Assembly: GCF_016862375.1 (NCBI RefSeq) | Contig: NZ_BOMV01000087.1 | Location: 45,325 to 109,324, forward strand | Direction: 5' to 3' | DNA length: 64,000 nt | Source of the DNA: Paractinoplanes rishiriensis | GTDB lineage: Bacteria > Actinomycetota > Actinomycetes > Mycobacteriales > Micromonosporaceae | In this document: in pieces, positions 17,756 through 27,534 of the stretch | Layout of the letters: every line of letters starts with the position of its first letter | How positions within the stretch are numbered: the stretch's first letter is position 1 | The notes under the pieces: model-generated | What the model saw: only the letters and a program-made list of their open reading frames with translations | The model's database searches: none | What the model was told of the DNA's origin: nothing | Position numbers and translations under genes: made by a program

Positions 17756-20700
17756 CTAACGGCGGGTGATGAGGAGGAGGTCGTGGACGGGCCGGTCCGC
17801 CGACAGGACCGCCGGCGGTTCGTGCTTCGCCACCATGACCTTGAGCCGGGCGGTGAGGCTGACCAGACGATCCCGGGTCGGCACGGCCGGCCAGTGCGTG
17901 GCGTCCTCGCTGATCGCCCGCCCGACGATCGTCGCCACCTCGTCCGGTAGCGGCGGCACGACGAAGACCGCGTTGGCGCCGGCGTCGATCGCGGTGCGCG
18001 CGCAGTCCAGGAACGCGCCGCGCTCGTCGTCGAGGGTCTGCGCCGGGCCGTCCACCGGTGACGCCTGCAGCACCACGACCGAGCCGGCCTCTACCTCGTC
18101 GTCGAGGCTGAGCAACAGGGTCTGCCCGCGACCGTTGGAGTCGGACGGGGCGGAGCCGTCGTCGATCCCGAACCAGGTCCCACCCGAGGTCCGTACCGGG
18201 GCACCGACCAGGTGCAGCACGAGGGGACAGGCCGGGTGCGGTGCGGAGCCGCTCGGGTCCAGGTGCAGCGGTCCGGCGTACTGGGTGCCGGTCCGGTGCT
18301 GGGCCGGGCTCATGCGTGCCTGCACGATCCGGTGCCACAGCAGGTCGGGTGCGCGGCCGGCCTCGGCGTGCTTGCTGAACAGCTGTTCCCACGGTTCCGC
18401 CCAGAGCGCCGAGCCCTCGTCCACGGACAGGCTGATCGCCGTGCGCCCGGTGCCGCGAAGAGCCCGGCCGAAGTTGGGACACGGGTTCCGGAGATCCAGC
18501 GTGTGCCGGTCGAACCGGTGCCTGGACAGGCGCCACCGGTGTGGGGGGATGGAGTAGCGACCGGTGGAGGGCCGGCAGGACAGCATCAGCTCGCCCTCCG
18601 TCTCGCGGATGTAGAGGCCGATGCTCGACACCCGCAGAACGAGCCGGCTCATCAGGAAGAAGAACAGGAAGGCCACCGGGCCGACGACGCCCACCAGGAG
18701 CGGGCCCAGCAGCCCGGTCCGATGGGATTCCACGACGCCGGCGGCCGCGGGCAGCAGCGTGACCGCGCCGAGGATGATCTGCCAGCGGCTCAGCAGGCCG
18801 GTGGAACGGCCGGTCACCTCGACCCGGTTGGTGCGCCGGAGCAGACCCTGACCGACCTTGGCGGTGCGGCGCACCTGCCAGGCTCGCGCCTTCTCCACCG
18901 GCCCGTGCCGCTCGAGGCCGCTCAGGACGGCCGAGGCGCGGCGGCGGGCCGACGGCTTGGCCACCGCGGACCGGCCCAGCGCGAGACGAGCCAGCACCGC
19001 GGCGCGCCACGCCGCCGCCGGGGCGCGTTCGGTCATGTTCTCGGCGGCCTCGACCAGGATCGGCCCGGCCACCGACGGGGCGCGGAGGGCGAGCACCTCG
19101 GCGGCCGCGACGACCGCCCGGTCGGCGAGCCGCCGGGGCAGCCCGGCCGGCAGGTCCGGGGCGGCACGATGCTCGGCGAGGTGGCCGCGGACGTACTCCT
19201 CGAGCACGTAGGGCAGCAGGAACGCGGCGGTGCCGGCCGGCCGCGCGTCCACCGGTTTCCCGGTGCGGATCAGCAGCTTGCGATCCAGCAGCGTAGCCCG
19301 GGCACTGCCGGGGAACAGGTCGCCCTCGGCCGGCGGGCGGATGTCCCGGCGGTCCTTGGTGTAGGTGCGCCACCAGCCGTAGTAGCTGCCGGCCGCCTCG
19401 GGCGCCTTGGGCACGGTGCCGTCGGCGAGCGTCAGCACCAGCCAGGTCTCGGCGCGCACATGCCGGGAGCCCCGCCGGGCCAGCTCGCCGATGTTGGGCA
19501 GGTAGGCGGCGGTGCGGTCGGCACGGCACCGGCGAAGCACCGCGAGCTGGCACTGATCGACCGTGTCGGGGTCGTCGCCGGCCAGGACGGCGGCGGCGAT
19601 GTGCGTGCCCAGGAACTGCAGCGCCTGATCGAGGTCCAGCAGTTCCGAGACGGCGACGGCCAGCGGGCTCACCTGAGCGTGCAGCCAGTGCACCGGTACC
19701 CGACCGGGCACGTACGGCATCGCCAGGTCGCCGGCGGGTTCGTCGGTGAGGGTGCAGATCGCCGACAGCAGCCGGTCCGGGTCGATCGCGTGCGCCCGCG
19801 GCCTCGCCTCGGCACACCAGCGGTCCAGCACCGCCTGGTCCGGTCGCACGTCCGGCTCGGCGATCGAGGAGAGCAACAGCGCCAGCCGGCACCGGTCCAG
19901 CAGGTGCTCCGGGACCAGCCAGTCCGGATAGGCGACCCGGCTCTCGCCGGGCAGCCGTTCGGCGGTGGCCACGGTCTCCGCCGCCGCGGCACCGACCGGC
20001 TCGTCGCGCTGCAGCCCGCCCACCACCCGGCACAACCGCACCGCCACCTCGAGGGCGGGGTCGTGCCGGTCGTCCAGGACGTCGTGCAGGTGCTCGATCA
20101 GCGCATCGGCCGCCTCCCACCGGGCGGTGCCGGCCACCGCCTCCAGCGCGGCCACCACGGATGCGGTCGGCGCGGCGGCCAGCACCTCGGGCGGCACCGT
20201 CGCGACCTCACCGGTGCCGAGCCGGCTCAGCTCCGCTCGGGCCGACAGCCGGGCCCGCTCGAGTTCGTCGGGGTGCCGGTCGACGTACCTCGCGACGTCC
20301 TCCCACACCGCGGCGGCGTCGGCGGCCAGACCGGTGTGCAGGCGAGCGACCGCTTGGGTGGCGAAGACGGCGGCCAGAATGGACGGTCCCCGCGGCCGGA
20401 TCTCCGCCTCGGCGCCGGCGGCCCGCGTGCTGATCTGATCGGACCAGGCCCACTCCTGTTCCGCGACGATCCGGCGGTCCAGCCCGGACCAGAACGAGCT
20501 CACCTCGTCGGCGGGCAGCAGGCGCAGGGTCGCCTCCACGGTCTCGGCCGGAATCCGGCCCAGGCCGCCGCGCTGCACCACGGAGGCGGCGTCGCGGCCC
20601 AGTTCCCGGTGGTCGACGGGGTCCTGCTCGGCCAATACGGCGCGCAGCCGGCCACACAGGTGCGGGTCCACCTCGAGCAGGTCCGGGGTGCCGGTCGGGC

Positions 20701-22387
20701 CCACCGAGACGGTGTTCACCCACTCCTGCCCGGCCAGCGCGTCGAACGCGGCCCGGGTGTCGACACCCAGCCGGTCCAGCGCCGGCGCCACGAGGGCCAT
20801 GTCGAACCGGCCGAACGCGACCGCCACCGGCAACGCCTGCCGGGCCGGCCCGGTGCCGAGCCGGCCGAGAATGCGACGTTCCACGTACGGGTCGCCGCTG
20901 GCCCGGGCCAGTTCGGCGGTGTCGAGGCCGGGGTCGTTGCGCACCCATTCGCAGTACGCGTGCAGGTCGAACGGGTTGAATCGGCCGTCCGCGCTGGTGC
21001 GGGCGACCGCGTCGAGGACCGCGACCGCGCGGCGCCGGTCGTCCCCGCCGGCGAACCGGGTGTCCACGTAGCGGCGCGCCTCGGACCCGTCGAAGCCGCG
21101 CAGCGGCAGCACCCGGACGTACGGGCGGGGCGACAGCCGCGGCTCGGCGGCCTGCCGCAACGGATCGTCGGCCGGCACCAGCAGGCGGCGACCGGCCAGC
21201 AGCACGCGGAGGCCCTGGTACCGGGAGTGCACCTGTTCAAGCAGCTCGAAGGTGCGGTCGATGGCGGGCGCCGAGGCGCCCGCGGTGTACAGCTTCGCGA
21301 GTTCTTCGCAGGTGTCGAGGATGAGCAGCGGCGGCGCCGGCAGCTCCCGCAGGAACTTCACGAACCGGTCGACCACCTGGCGTTCCAGCTCGGCGATGCG
21401 ATGGTCGAGCCGTTCCGAGCGGCTCAGCTCCTCGTGCAGTTCGTCCGCGGTGGCGACCAACTGCCGGTGCGCTTCGCCGGCCGCCCGGGTCTCGCCGTAG
21501 CCGAGCAGCTCCGCGGCCAGGGCCAGCAGCAACTCGCCCGGCCGGTCCTTGGGATAGCGGGGCGGCAGGTGGTCGAAGTCCACCCGGGCCACCGGCCGCT
21601 CGTGGCCGTGCCGGGCCAGGAACTGGCCCGAGCTGAGGTAGCGGACCAGCATCGTCTTGCCCACGCCGCCGTCGCCGCGCAGGTGCAACGCCCAGTGCTG
21701 GGCGCCGTTGCGCAGCAACTCGTCGACGGCCGCCTCCGCCTCCTCGCGGTTGACGTAGTGCTCGAGGTAGATCGCGTCGCGTTCGGTGCGGTGCGCCCGA
21801 TCGATTCGCCACTGCGCCCGGCGGCCGGCGTCGGCGAGCGGGCCGCCGAGGATGTCGCCCAGCACCGTTGCGGCCGCGACCAGCGTCACCGCGTCGGGGA
21901 GGCTGTGCTCCTCGATCAGCCGGTCGACCGTGCGAACCAGGCCCAGGCCGCTGCGGTCGTCCAGGAACTCCTCGACGACGCGTAGCCACGGCTTCAGCTT
22001 GTGCGTCTCGATCGTCACCGCGTCCAGCCGGCTGACCCGGTCGGCCAGCTCCCGCAGGTCGCGCAGGAGCAGGCTGCCGCGCTGGCCGCGCAGGTGCCGG
22101 CCGACCTCGGCACGCTCGCCGGTACGCAGCCAGAACGCCTGGCCGCGGCGGCCGCCCACCTCGACCGACGCACGGGTGTCGAGCAGGCCCGCCTCGGTCA
22201 ACGCGGCCAGCCCGAGCGAGCCGGACATGTCGAGGCCGACCGCGGTGGACAGCCCGACCGTCCATTCCGGCAGCAGCGCGAGCCGGGCCAGGACGGCGGA
22301 GTCGAGCATGGCCAGCCGGTTCTTACGAGCCCGCTCGACGGCGTCGGCGAACAGCCGGTCCAGTTCCAGATCGGTCGGGAAGCTCAT
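17756..22387 (-). CDS. Giant STAND-like NTPase with membrane helices and a pseudo-CHAT-like tail
   Basis: Predicted 1543 residues. ATG at 22387 forms an ATGA overlap with the CHAT gene. N-terminal about 125 residues look like a winged-helix module; a P-loop NTPase follows with Walker A GDGGVGKT (238-245) and Walker B LLILDTCEE (354-362, with two acidic residues after the Cys). About 800 mostly helical residues come next, as in STAND sensor regions. Two or three membrane helices lie at about 1202-1253. The last about 290 residues resemble a CHAT fold: PLVLHLVGAP (about 1387) and VVVLQASPVDG (about 1437) occupy the places of the His and Cys motifs, but the Cys is absent. Likely an oligomerising sensor/switch for the CHAT protease; inferred. 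Confidence 0.85.
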   Translation of the reverse strand: MSFPTDLELDRLFADAVERARKNRLAMLDSAVLARLALLPEWTVGLSTAVGLDMSGSLGLAALTEAGLLDTRASVEVGGRRGQAFWLRTGERAEVGRHLRGQRGSLLLRDLRELADRVSRLDAVTIETHKLKPWLRVVEEFLDDRSGLGLVRTVDRLIEEHSLPDAVTLVAAATVLGDILGGPLADAGRRAQWRIDRAHRTERDAIYLEHYVNREEAEAAVDELLRNGAQHWALHLRGDGGVGKTMLVRYLSSGQFLARHGHERPVARVDFDHLPPRYPKDRPGELLLALAAELLGYGETRAAGEAHRQLVATADELHEELSRSERLDHRIAELERQVVDRFVKFLRELPAPPLLILDTCEELAKLYTAGASAPAIDRTFELLEQVHSRYQGLRVLLAGRRLLVPADDPLRQAAEPRLSPRPYVRVLPLRGFDGSEARRYVDTRFAGGDDRRRAVAVLDAVARTSADGRFNPFDLHAYCEWVRNDPGLDTAELARASGDPYVERRILGRLGTGPARQALPVAVAFGRFDMALVAPALDRLGVDTRAAFDALAGQEWVNTVSVGPTGTPDLLEVDPHLCGRLRAVLAEQDPVDHRELGRDAASVVQRGGLGRIPAETVEATLRLLPADEVSSFWSGLDRRIVAEQEWAWSDQISTRAAGAEAEIRPRGPSILAAVFATQAVARLHTGLAADAAAVWEDVARYVDRHPDELERARLSARAELSRLGTGEVATVPPEVLAAAPTASVVAALEAVAGTARWEAADALIEHLHDVLDDRHDPALEVAVRLCRVVGGLQRDEPVGAAAAETVATAERLPGESRVAYPDWLVPEHLLDRCRLALLLSSIAEPDVRPDQAVLDRWCAEARPRAHAIDPDRLLSAICTLTDEPAGDLAMPYVPGRVPVHWLHAQVSPLAVAVSELLDLDQALQFLGTHIAAAVLAGDDPDTVDQCQLAVLRRCRADRTAAYLPNIGELARRGSRHVRAETWLVLTLADGTVPKAPEAAGSYYGWWRTYTKDRRDIRPPAEGDLFPGSARATLLDRKLLIRTGKPVDARPAGTAAFLLPYVLEEYVRGHLAEHRAAPDLPAGLPRRLADRAVVAAAEVLALRAPSVAGPILVEAAENMTERAPAAAWRAAVLARLALGRSAVAKPSARRRASAVLSGLERHGPVEKARAWQVRRTAKVGQGLLRRTNRVEVTGRSTGLLSRWQIILGAVTLLPAAAGVVESHRTGLLGPLLVGVVGPVAFLFFFLMSRLVLRVSSIGLYIRETEGELMLSCRPSTGRYSIPPHRWRLSRHRFDRHTLDLRNPCPNFGRALRGTGRTAISLSVDEGSALWAEPWEQLFSKHAEAGRAPDLLWHRIVQARMSPAQHRTGTQYAGPLHLDPSGSAPHPACPLVLHLVGAPVRTSGGTWFGIDDGSAPSDSNGRGQTLLLSLDDEVEAGSVVVLQASPVDGPAQTLDDERGAFLDCARTAIDAGANAVFVVPPLPDEVATIVGRAISEDATHWPAVPTRDRLVSLTARLKVMVAKHEPPAVLSADRPVHDLLLITRR

Positions 22388-24504
22388 GCGTACGACTCCG
22401 CGTGGTCGGCGTAGATCTTGTCGTCGTGGACCTCCTCGAGCACGCCGACGTCGGTGCACACGCCGGCGAACTGGTAGAGGAGCTCGTCGACGTGTTTGGG
22501 CCGCCCGTCCAGCCGGCGAAGGATCTTGGTCAGGTTGTCCACCTTCGAGGCGTCCGGCACGACGAACGCCGGATGTTCACCCCACGGGCGCAGCAACACC
22601 CACTGGAAGCCCAGCGCCGCCTCGTCGCCGGGCAGCTCGTCGAGCGTCTCGAACTGGTAGCCGGGCTGGCGCAGGCCGGTCTGCACGAACTGCTTGACCG
22701 CCTCGCCGTCGCCGGCCAGCAGCGAGGCGGTGGCGATCACCGGGATCGGTTCGTCGGCGGTTCCCAGCCCGCTCGGCCGGACCAGCTTCAGCAGGTCGCG
22801 CACCACGCCCTCCCACCGGTGCAGTTCGTCGGCAAGCAGGACCGGGGTGGTGTGCTCGCCGAACGGCGGGCCGAGGCCGGCCATCGACCGGGCCAGGGCG
22901 TAGAGATCGGTGCGCAGGTCACTGCGGGTCCGCTCGGGCATGAGGTCGGCGTCGCACTCGCGGCGGAGCGCATCAATCGCGGTGTAGTACGCGTCGGCGG
23001 CGTCCGCATTGGACAGGGCGTCCCAGCCGGAAGCGGTGTGCAGGCCGAGCAGACGCGAGGGCGGCAGCCGTACGCCGGTCTCCTCGGCGTACTGGATCAT
23101 CTTGGTGACCACCTCGACCACGACGTCGCGCAGCGTGCTCGGCGCATGCTGGCTGAACGGCCCGAGCAGCACGGGCAGGTGACCGCGGCGGAGCAGCCGC
23201 TGGCCGATCTCGCGGAGCAGCCGGGTGCCGCCGAGCTCGGCGATCGGGCCCTCGCGGCCCACGGTGAGAAAGCCGGCCGTGGGCCGGGCCTGTGGCGGGA
23301 ACGCCCGGTCGATGCGGCCCAGGATGGCGGTACGCCCGATGAACACCGGCTCCTTCAGCATTTCCAGGCCGACCGCGACCTTGCCGATCCAGCGGGCCCG
23401 GTCGGGGTCGATGAGCCTGGTGTCCGGCGCGACGTTCGCCGCCAGGAACAGGGCGGGCATCGCCCAGTCGAGCCGCTGCATCGACGAGCGGGCGCCGACC
23501 AGCGCGGCGCGCCGGCCGCGGGCGGCCGCGGCGACCAGCGGCGCGCCCTCGCGCATCGCCTCCAGCATCTTGGTGGTGTAGAGGCGGCACGCGGTCTCAC
23601 TCACCTCGCCGGTCATCGCCACCACGACCGGGATCTGGCCGGCGACCAGCTCGGACGCCAGCGACAGGGCGCCGGTCGCCGCATGCCCGGCACCGGACCG
23701 GCAGACGCTCAGGATCACCGCGGCCGGCCGGCCGCCGCCGGTCAGGGCGGCGAGAAGCTGCTTGGAATCCACCTGGCCGCCACCCGTGAGGCCGGATCCT
23801 AGGTGGACGGTGGGGCCCTCACCGGTCGCCTGCCCGTGCGCGACCAGGTGCACCAGGTCGGGTTCGAACGCCTCGCAGGCCTCGCCCAGTTGCTGCGCGG
23901 TGACGTTAACGTCCACCCGGGGCGCGCACATGCCGAAGGTCTCCAGCGTGCGGACCAGGCCCACGAACATGGCGCCGGACCGGATCACCGGGTCGCTGAG
24001 CGGGGACCCCGCCGCCAGCAGCATCCGTGGCGGCCGGGTCAGCTCGGCCGGGGGTTCGGTGACGTCGACCGGCACGATCCGGGTGATCGCCACCAGCAGG
24101 TCGGGATGACCCGCCAGGTGGTTGACGCCGTCGTGCATCGCCTCCCACATCAGCGGGTGCAACGCCGCCTGGTTGGCCGGCCACCGCAGCGCCAGCTCGA
24201 CGCCGCGGGCCGCGATCACGTCCGCCCGGCTGCGGATCGCCGCCCAGGCCGGGCCGAGCAGGCAGTCGAACAGCAGGCGGCCGTAGCGCCGCACGTCCTC
24301 GGCGTCGGTGGCGTTGCGACCGACCCGGTCGAGCAGCGCGGCCAGCTCGGGAAGGTCGGCATCGGGTGGTACCGGCACGAGCGTCCCGTCCGGCAGTCTC
24401 CGGCCCGGCATCGGATAGGTGAGCGGTTCGTCGTCCCGGTGCACGCTGACCGACCAGTCCTCGCCGGTGCCTCGGACATCGACCAGGATCCGGGGAAGTG
24501 TCAC
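22384..24504 (-). CDS. CHAT-domain (caspase-like) protease with degenerate ATPase tail
   Basis: Predicted 706 residues from GTG at 24504 (AGGGAG upstream, GTGA overlap with the peptidase gene). Residues about 75-145 (LLGPAWAAI..HPLMWEAMHDG) form the usual CHAT lead-in. The catalytic dyad is intact: His223 in DLVHLVAHGQ and Cys268 in VILSVCRSG, followed by ELVAGQIPVVVAMTGEVSETACRLYTTKML. From about 385 a second domain follows the layout of a STAND/AAA ATPase (FIGRTAILGRIDRAF, then VGREGPIAELGGTRLL where a Walker A should be, then PVLLADELHRW). GKT/GKS is missing, so it probably does not hydrolyse ATP. CHAT enzymes are separase/caspase-type cysteine proteases used in bacterial immunity. Confidence 0.9.
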   Translation of the reverse strand: MTLPRILVDVRGTGEDWSVSVHRDDEPLTYPMPGRRLPDGTLVPVPPDADLPELAALLDRVGRNATDAEDVRRYGRLLFDCLLGPAWAAIRSRADVIAARGVELALRWPANQAALHPLMWEAMHDGVNHLAGHPDLLVAITRIVPVDVTEPPAELTRPPRMLLAAGSPLSDPVIRSGAMFVGLVRTLETFGMCAPRVDVNVTAQQLGEACEAFEPDLVHLVAHGQATGEGPTVHLGSGLTGGGQVDSKQLLAALTGGGRPAAVILSVCRSGAGHAATGALSLASELVAGQIPVVVAMTGEVSETACRLYTTKMLEAMREGAPLVAAAARGRRAALVGARSSMQRLDWAMPALFLAANVAPDTRLIDPDRARWIGKVAVGLEMLKEPVFIGRTAILGRIDRAFPPQARPTAGFLTVGREGPIAELGGTRLLREIGQRLLRRGHLPVLLGPFSQHAPSTLRDVVVEVVTKMIQYAEETGVRLPPSRLLGLHTASGWDALSNADAADAYYTAIDALRRECDADLMPERTRSDLRTDLYALARSMAGLGPPFGEHTTPVLLADELHRWEGVVRDLLKLVRPSGLGTADEPIPVIATASLLAGDGEAVKQFVQTGLRQPGYQFETLDELPGDEAALGFQWVLLRPWGEHPAFVVPDASKVDNLTKILRRLDGRPKHVDELLYQFAGVCTDVGVLEEVHDDKIYADHAESYA

Positions 24505-25895
24505 GAGCTCTCCCTGACGAATCGAAGAACCCGGTCGGCGCATCGTCGAGCGGCCGGTCCGGCGGCCGCACCGAGGTCGTCCTCGCCGGCCAGCGTGCCG
24601 TCCGGCCCGGCGGTGGCAACCGCGTCGACGAGCCGCCGGTGCAGATCGGCAAGCGCGTCGGCGTCCGCGTCCCGGGCCAGCTCGGTCCGGTACGCGCGAA
24701 CTCCGGCCAGGACCGCGAGCCGCGCCGACTCGCTCAGCCCGACCGGGAAGAGGCTGGAGGTTTTGAGCAGCGCGCCGGACCACTCGGCGATCCGGCCGCC
24801 GGGTGCGAACCAGCCGACGCGGTTGTCGATCAGGTCACCCAGCCGGCGTTCGCCAACCCGCATGTCGAGCAGGGCGTCGACGGTGGCGGCCGCCCGAGCC
24901 AGGTGGGCCGCGACCGGCTCCGTGTCGATGGCCGGGTCGTCCGCCGCGGCCGCCCGCAGCCAGTCGCCCATCTCGTCGGCCGCCGGCGGCCAGGTGCCGG
25001 TGCCCAGCCGGCGTACGGCCTCGCCGATGACCGCGAGCCGGATCGCCGGCGGGGGATAGGCGGTCCCGGCGACCGGCGTCGCGAAGAACGCGGCGGGTGC
25101 CGTGTACTCGAGTTCGTGCACCGCCCAGCCGGCCGCCTCGCCGACGGCCAGGACCGCGAAGACATCGGCGAACAGCTCACTGGACCAGGAACTCCACGAT
25201 GGATCGACGACGCCGGCGGTCCGCTCGGCCAGCCTCGGGTCGAGGTCGGCCTCCAGGTGGTGACCCACCTCGTGAGCGACCAGCGACAGCCACCAACCGC
25301 CCTCGGCCGCGGTGTCCGGCAGCGCGACGGTCGGCACCGGCAGCATGCCGACCAGTTCCCGGACGATGCCGGCAGCGTCGATCTTGAGGGTGCGGGGTAC
25401 CGCGGCCCGGATCGTGGCGCAGGCACCGTACTGGGGTGTGACGAACGTCAGCGGTCCGGTGGGGCGGGCGGCGCCGACCTTCGCGAACGGCTCGGCCCAG
25501 CAGGACCGCACCACCTCGTCGGCGGCGGCCAGCACCGGCCCCAGCCGGCCGTCGCACCGCTGCTCGTACTTGTCCGCGTACCACGCGAAGAGGCGGGCCA
25601 CCACGGCCAGCCCGCGTTCGACCTCGCGGCAACGGTCGTAGGTGGCGCCGGTCGTGCCGGGCACCGGTGCCGCCGCGTCGTCGAGCAGGCGGGCGGCCAT
25701 CTCGTCGAGCAGCGGCTCGAGGAAGTCGAAGTGGGCCGCGAACCGGTCGAACCGGCGCTCGGCCCGGCACAGCGCGAACCAGCCGGTCATCCGGTGACGC
25801 AGGCGATCGCCGGCCGCCAGCGTCTCGCTGACACGTCGCGTATCGCGTCCCGGCCAGTCGGTGGTCCACACCGGAACCATCGCGACCTCGCTCAT
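24501..25895 (-). CDS. HExxH zinc metallopeptidase, first gene of the CHAT/NTPase operon
   Basis: Predicted 464 residues; ATG at 25895, although ATG at 25880 with GAGG before it is also possible. The zinc site is clear: HEVGH at 208-212 and a probable third ligand Glu240 in SSELFADVFAVLA 28 residues later, i.e. a gluzincin arrangement with the ADxxA-type helix. The rest is helical with no signal peptide or membrane helix, so it should act in the cytoplasm. It is coupled by GTGA to the CHAT gene. It could mature or destroy a component of the system, or be a second effector. I do not recognise a named peptidase family. Confidence 0.82.
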   Translation of the reverse strand: MSEVAMVPVWTTDWPGRDTRRVSETLAAGDRLRHRMTGWFALCRAERRFDRFAAHFDFLEPLLDEMAARLLDDAAAPVPGTTGATYDRCREVERGLAVVARLFAWYADKYEQRCDGRLGPVLAAADEVVRSCWAEPFAKVGAARPTGPLTFVTPQYGACATIRAAVPRTLKIDAAGIVRELVGMLPVPTVALPDTAAEGGWWLSLVAHEVGHHLEADLDPRLAERTAGVVDPSWSSWSSELFADVFAVLAVGEAAGWAVHELEYTAPAAFFATPVAGTAYPPPAIRLAVIGEAVRRLGTGTWPPAADEMGDWLRAAAADDPAIDTEPVAAHLARAAATVDALLDMRVGERRLGDLIDNRVGWFAPGGRIAEWSGALLKTSSLFPVGLSESARLAVLAGVRAYRTELARDADADALADLHRRLVDAVATAGPDGTLAGEDDLGAAAGPAARRCADRVLRFVRESS

Positions 25896-26008
25896 GTGGA
25901 CCCCCGCGGACGAATGGATGCGAGCCAGACTCGCAGGGTTCGTCTGCGCTGGTCCCGCTGGACCGCTAGCATTTCGTCATCTTCCGGGTACGGGGAGCCA
26001 CCAAAAGT

Positions 26009-27534
26009 GTGATTGCCCGGGACGCCGTCTTGCGCTTGCCGGACGGTGCCCATGGTGGACCGGCGCCGGGAGCCGGGGGGCACCGTAACCGTCGGCGCCG
26101 GCAGCCGGCCGGGCCGGTCGCGATCGGGGTGGTCATCGACCGCGCCGTCGCCACCTCGGACACCACCGCCCTGCTGATCTCGCTCGGCGCGCTCGCGCTG
26201 CTGTTCACCGTCCTCGCCCTCGCCTACCTGTTCGGTGCCCGGCAGGCCTACGCCGCGGTCGAGCACGACGCCCACCTGGTGCGCGTGGAGATCGCCGGCC
26301 GCGCCCTCGACCCGCGCGGGCACAGCTCCGGCATGCGCGACGGGGAGCTGCTCGCGGTCACGGCCTCGGACGCCGAGCTGTCGGTGCTGGTGGTGCGGGC
26401 TGCCGGGATGACCGCGGCGGCGCTCACCGCGGTGACCGTGGCCGCGGTGTCCCTGCTGGTCATCGACCTGTGGCTGGGCGTCGGAGTGCTGCTCGGCGTA
26501 CCCCTGATGGTATGGGGTTTGCAGCGACTTGCTCCCGTGCTCACCCGGCGTGGCGAGGCGCAGCAGGAGGCGCTGGCCGAGACCACCGCGCTGGCCGTCG
26601 ATTTCGTGACCGGGCTGCGGGTGCTGCGCGGGATCGGTGCGCAGGAGAGTGCGGCGCGCCGATATGCCACCGCGAGCCGTAACGCCCTGCGGGTCACCCT
26701 GCGTGCGGCCAACACCAAGGGCCTGCACCTAGGACTCACCACGAGCGTGAACGGGTTGTTCCTGGCGACGGTCGCGGGCATCGCGGGCTGGCTGGCGCTG
26801 ACCGGCCGGCTCACCGTCGGCGAACTCGTCGCGGTGGTCGGCCTCGCCCAGTTCATCGCCGAGCCGGTGCAGACCCTCGGCTGGTGCGTGCAACTGCTGG
26901 CCGGGGCCCGGGCGTCGGCCGGCCGGGTCGCCCGGGTGCTGGGTTCGGCACCGCTCACCAGGCACGGCACCGACCCGCTGCCGGCGAGCGCCTCGCTCTC
27001 GACGAGATCAAGTACAACGGCCTCGAGGCGGTCCGGCTGCGGCTGGGTGCGGGGGAGATCCTGGGGGTGCTGGCGTACGACCCGAGGGACGCGGACGCCC
27101 TGGTGAGGTTGCTCGCCGGCCGGGTGCCCCGGGACGACTACCACGGCACGATCCGGGTCGCCGCGGCCGACGACGTGGTGGCGGCGCACCCCGACGGCTT
27201 CGACCGGACCCTCACCGAACGCGGCGCCAACCTGTCCGGCGGCCAGCGGCAGCGCATCGGCCTGGCCCGCGCGCTCGCCGCCGACCCGCCCGTGCTCGTC
27301 CTGCACGACCCCCCCACCTCGATCGACGCGGTCACCGAGACCCTGGTCGCCGAGGGCGTGACGGCCGCCCGCAGGGACGGTCCACGAGGGACGGTGCTGG
27401 TCACCAGCAGCCCCGCGCTGCTGCGGGCGGCCGACCGGGTGGCCGTCCTGGACGGCGGCCGGATCGTCGCCGAGGGCACCCACGACCAGTTGGTCGCGGA
27501 CGACGCCCGCTACCGCGCGGCGGTGCTGCGATGA
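26009..27534 (+). pseudogene. ABC exporter half-transporter, frameshifted and N-terminally truncated
   Basis: The frame from 26009 encodes an ABC-exporter membrane domain (VAIGVVIDRAVATSDT, ..TRRGEAQQEALAETTALAVDFVTGLRVLRGIG). Around 26985-27000 the reading must move to another frame to continue into the nucleotide-binding domain (LALDEIKYNGLEAVRLRLGAGEILGVLAYDP...NLSGGQRQRIGLARALAADPP), which ends at 27534. The first membrane helix expected before GVVIDRA is also missing; Arg/Gly/Pro-rich sequence stands there. The NBD lacks a proper Walker A (YDPRDADAL) and has HDPPTSID as Walker B, the degenerate-site type seen in heterodimeric exporters. Either a decayed gene or a sequencing error. The ATGA overlap with the next gene shows they were partners. 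Confidence 0.75.

Noticed and set aside
18212..21985. Very long open frame on the + strand opposite the giant NTPase gene
   Set aside because: It is rich in Arg, Gly, Gln and His with no domain motifs, as expected for the reverse shadow of a GC-rich gene. The minus strand encodes clear Walker motifs and coupled starts.
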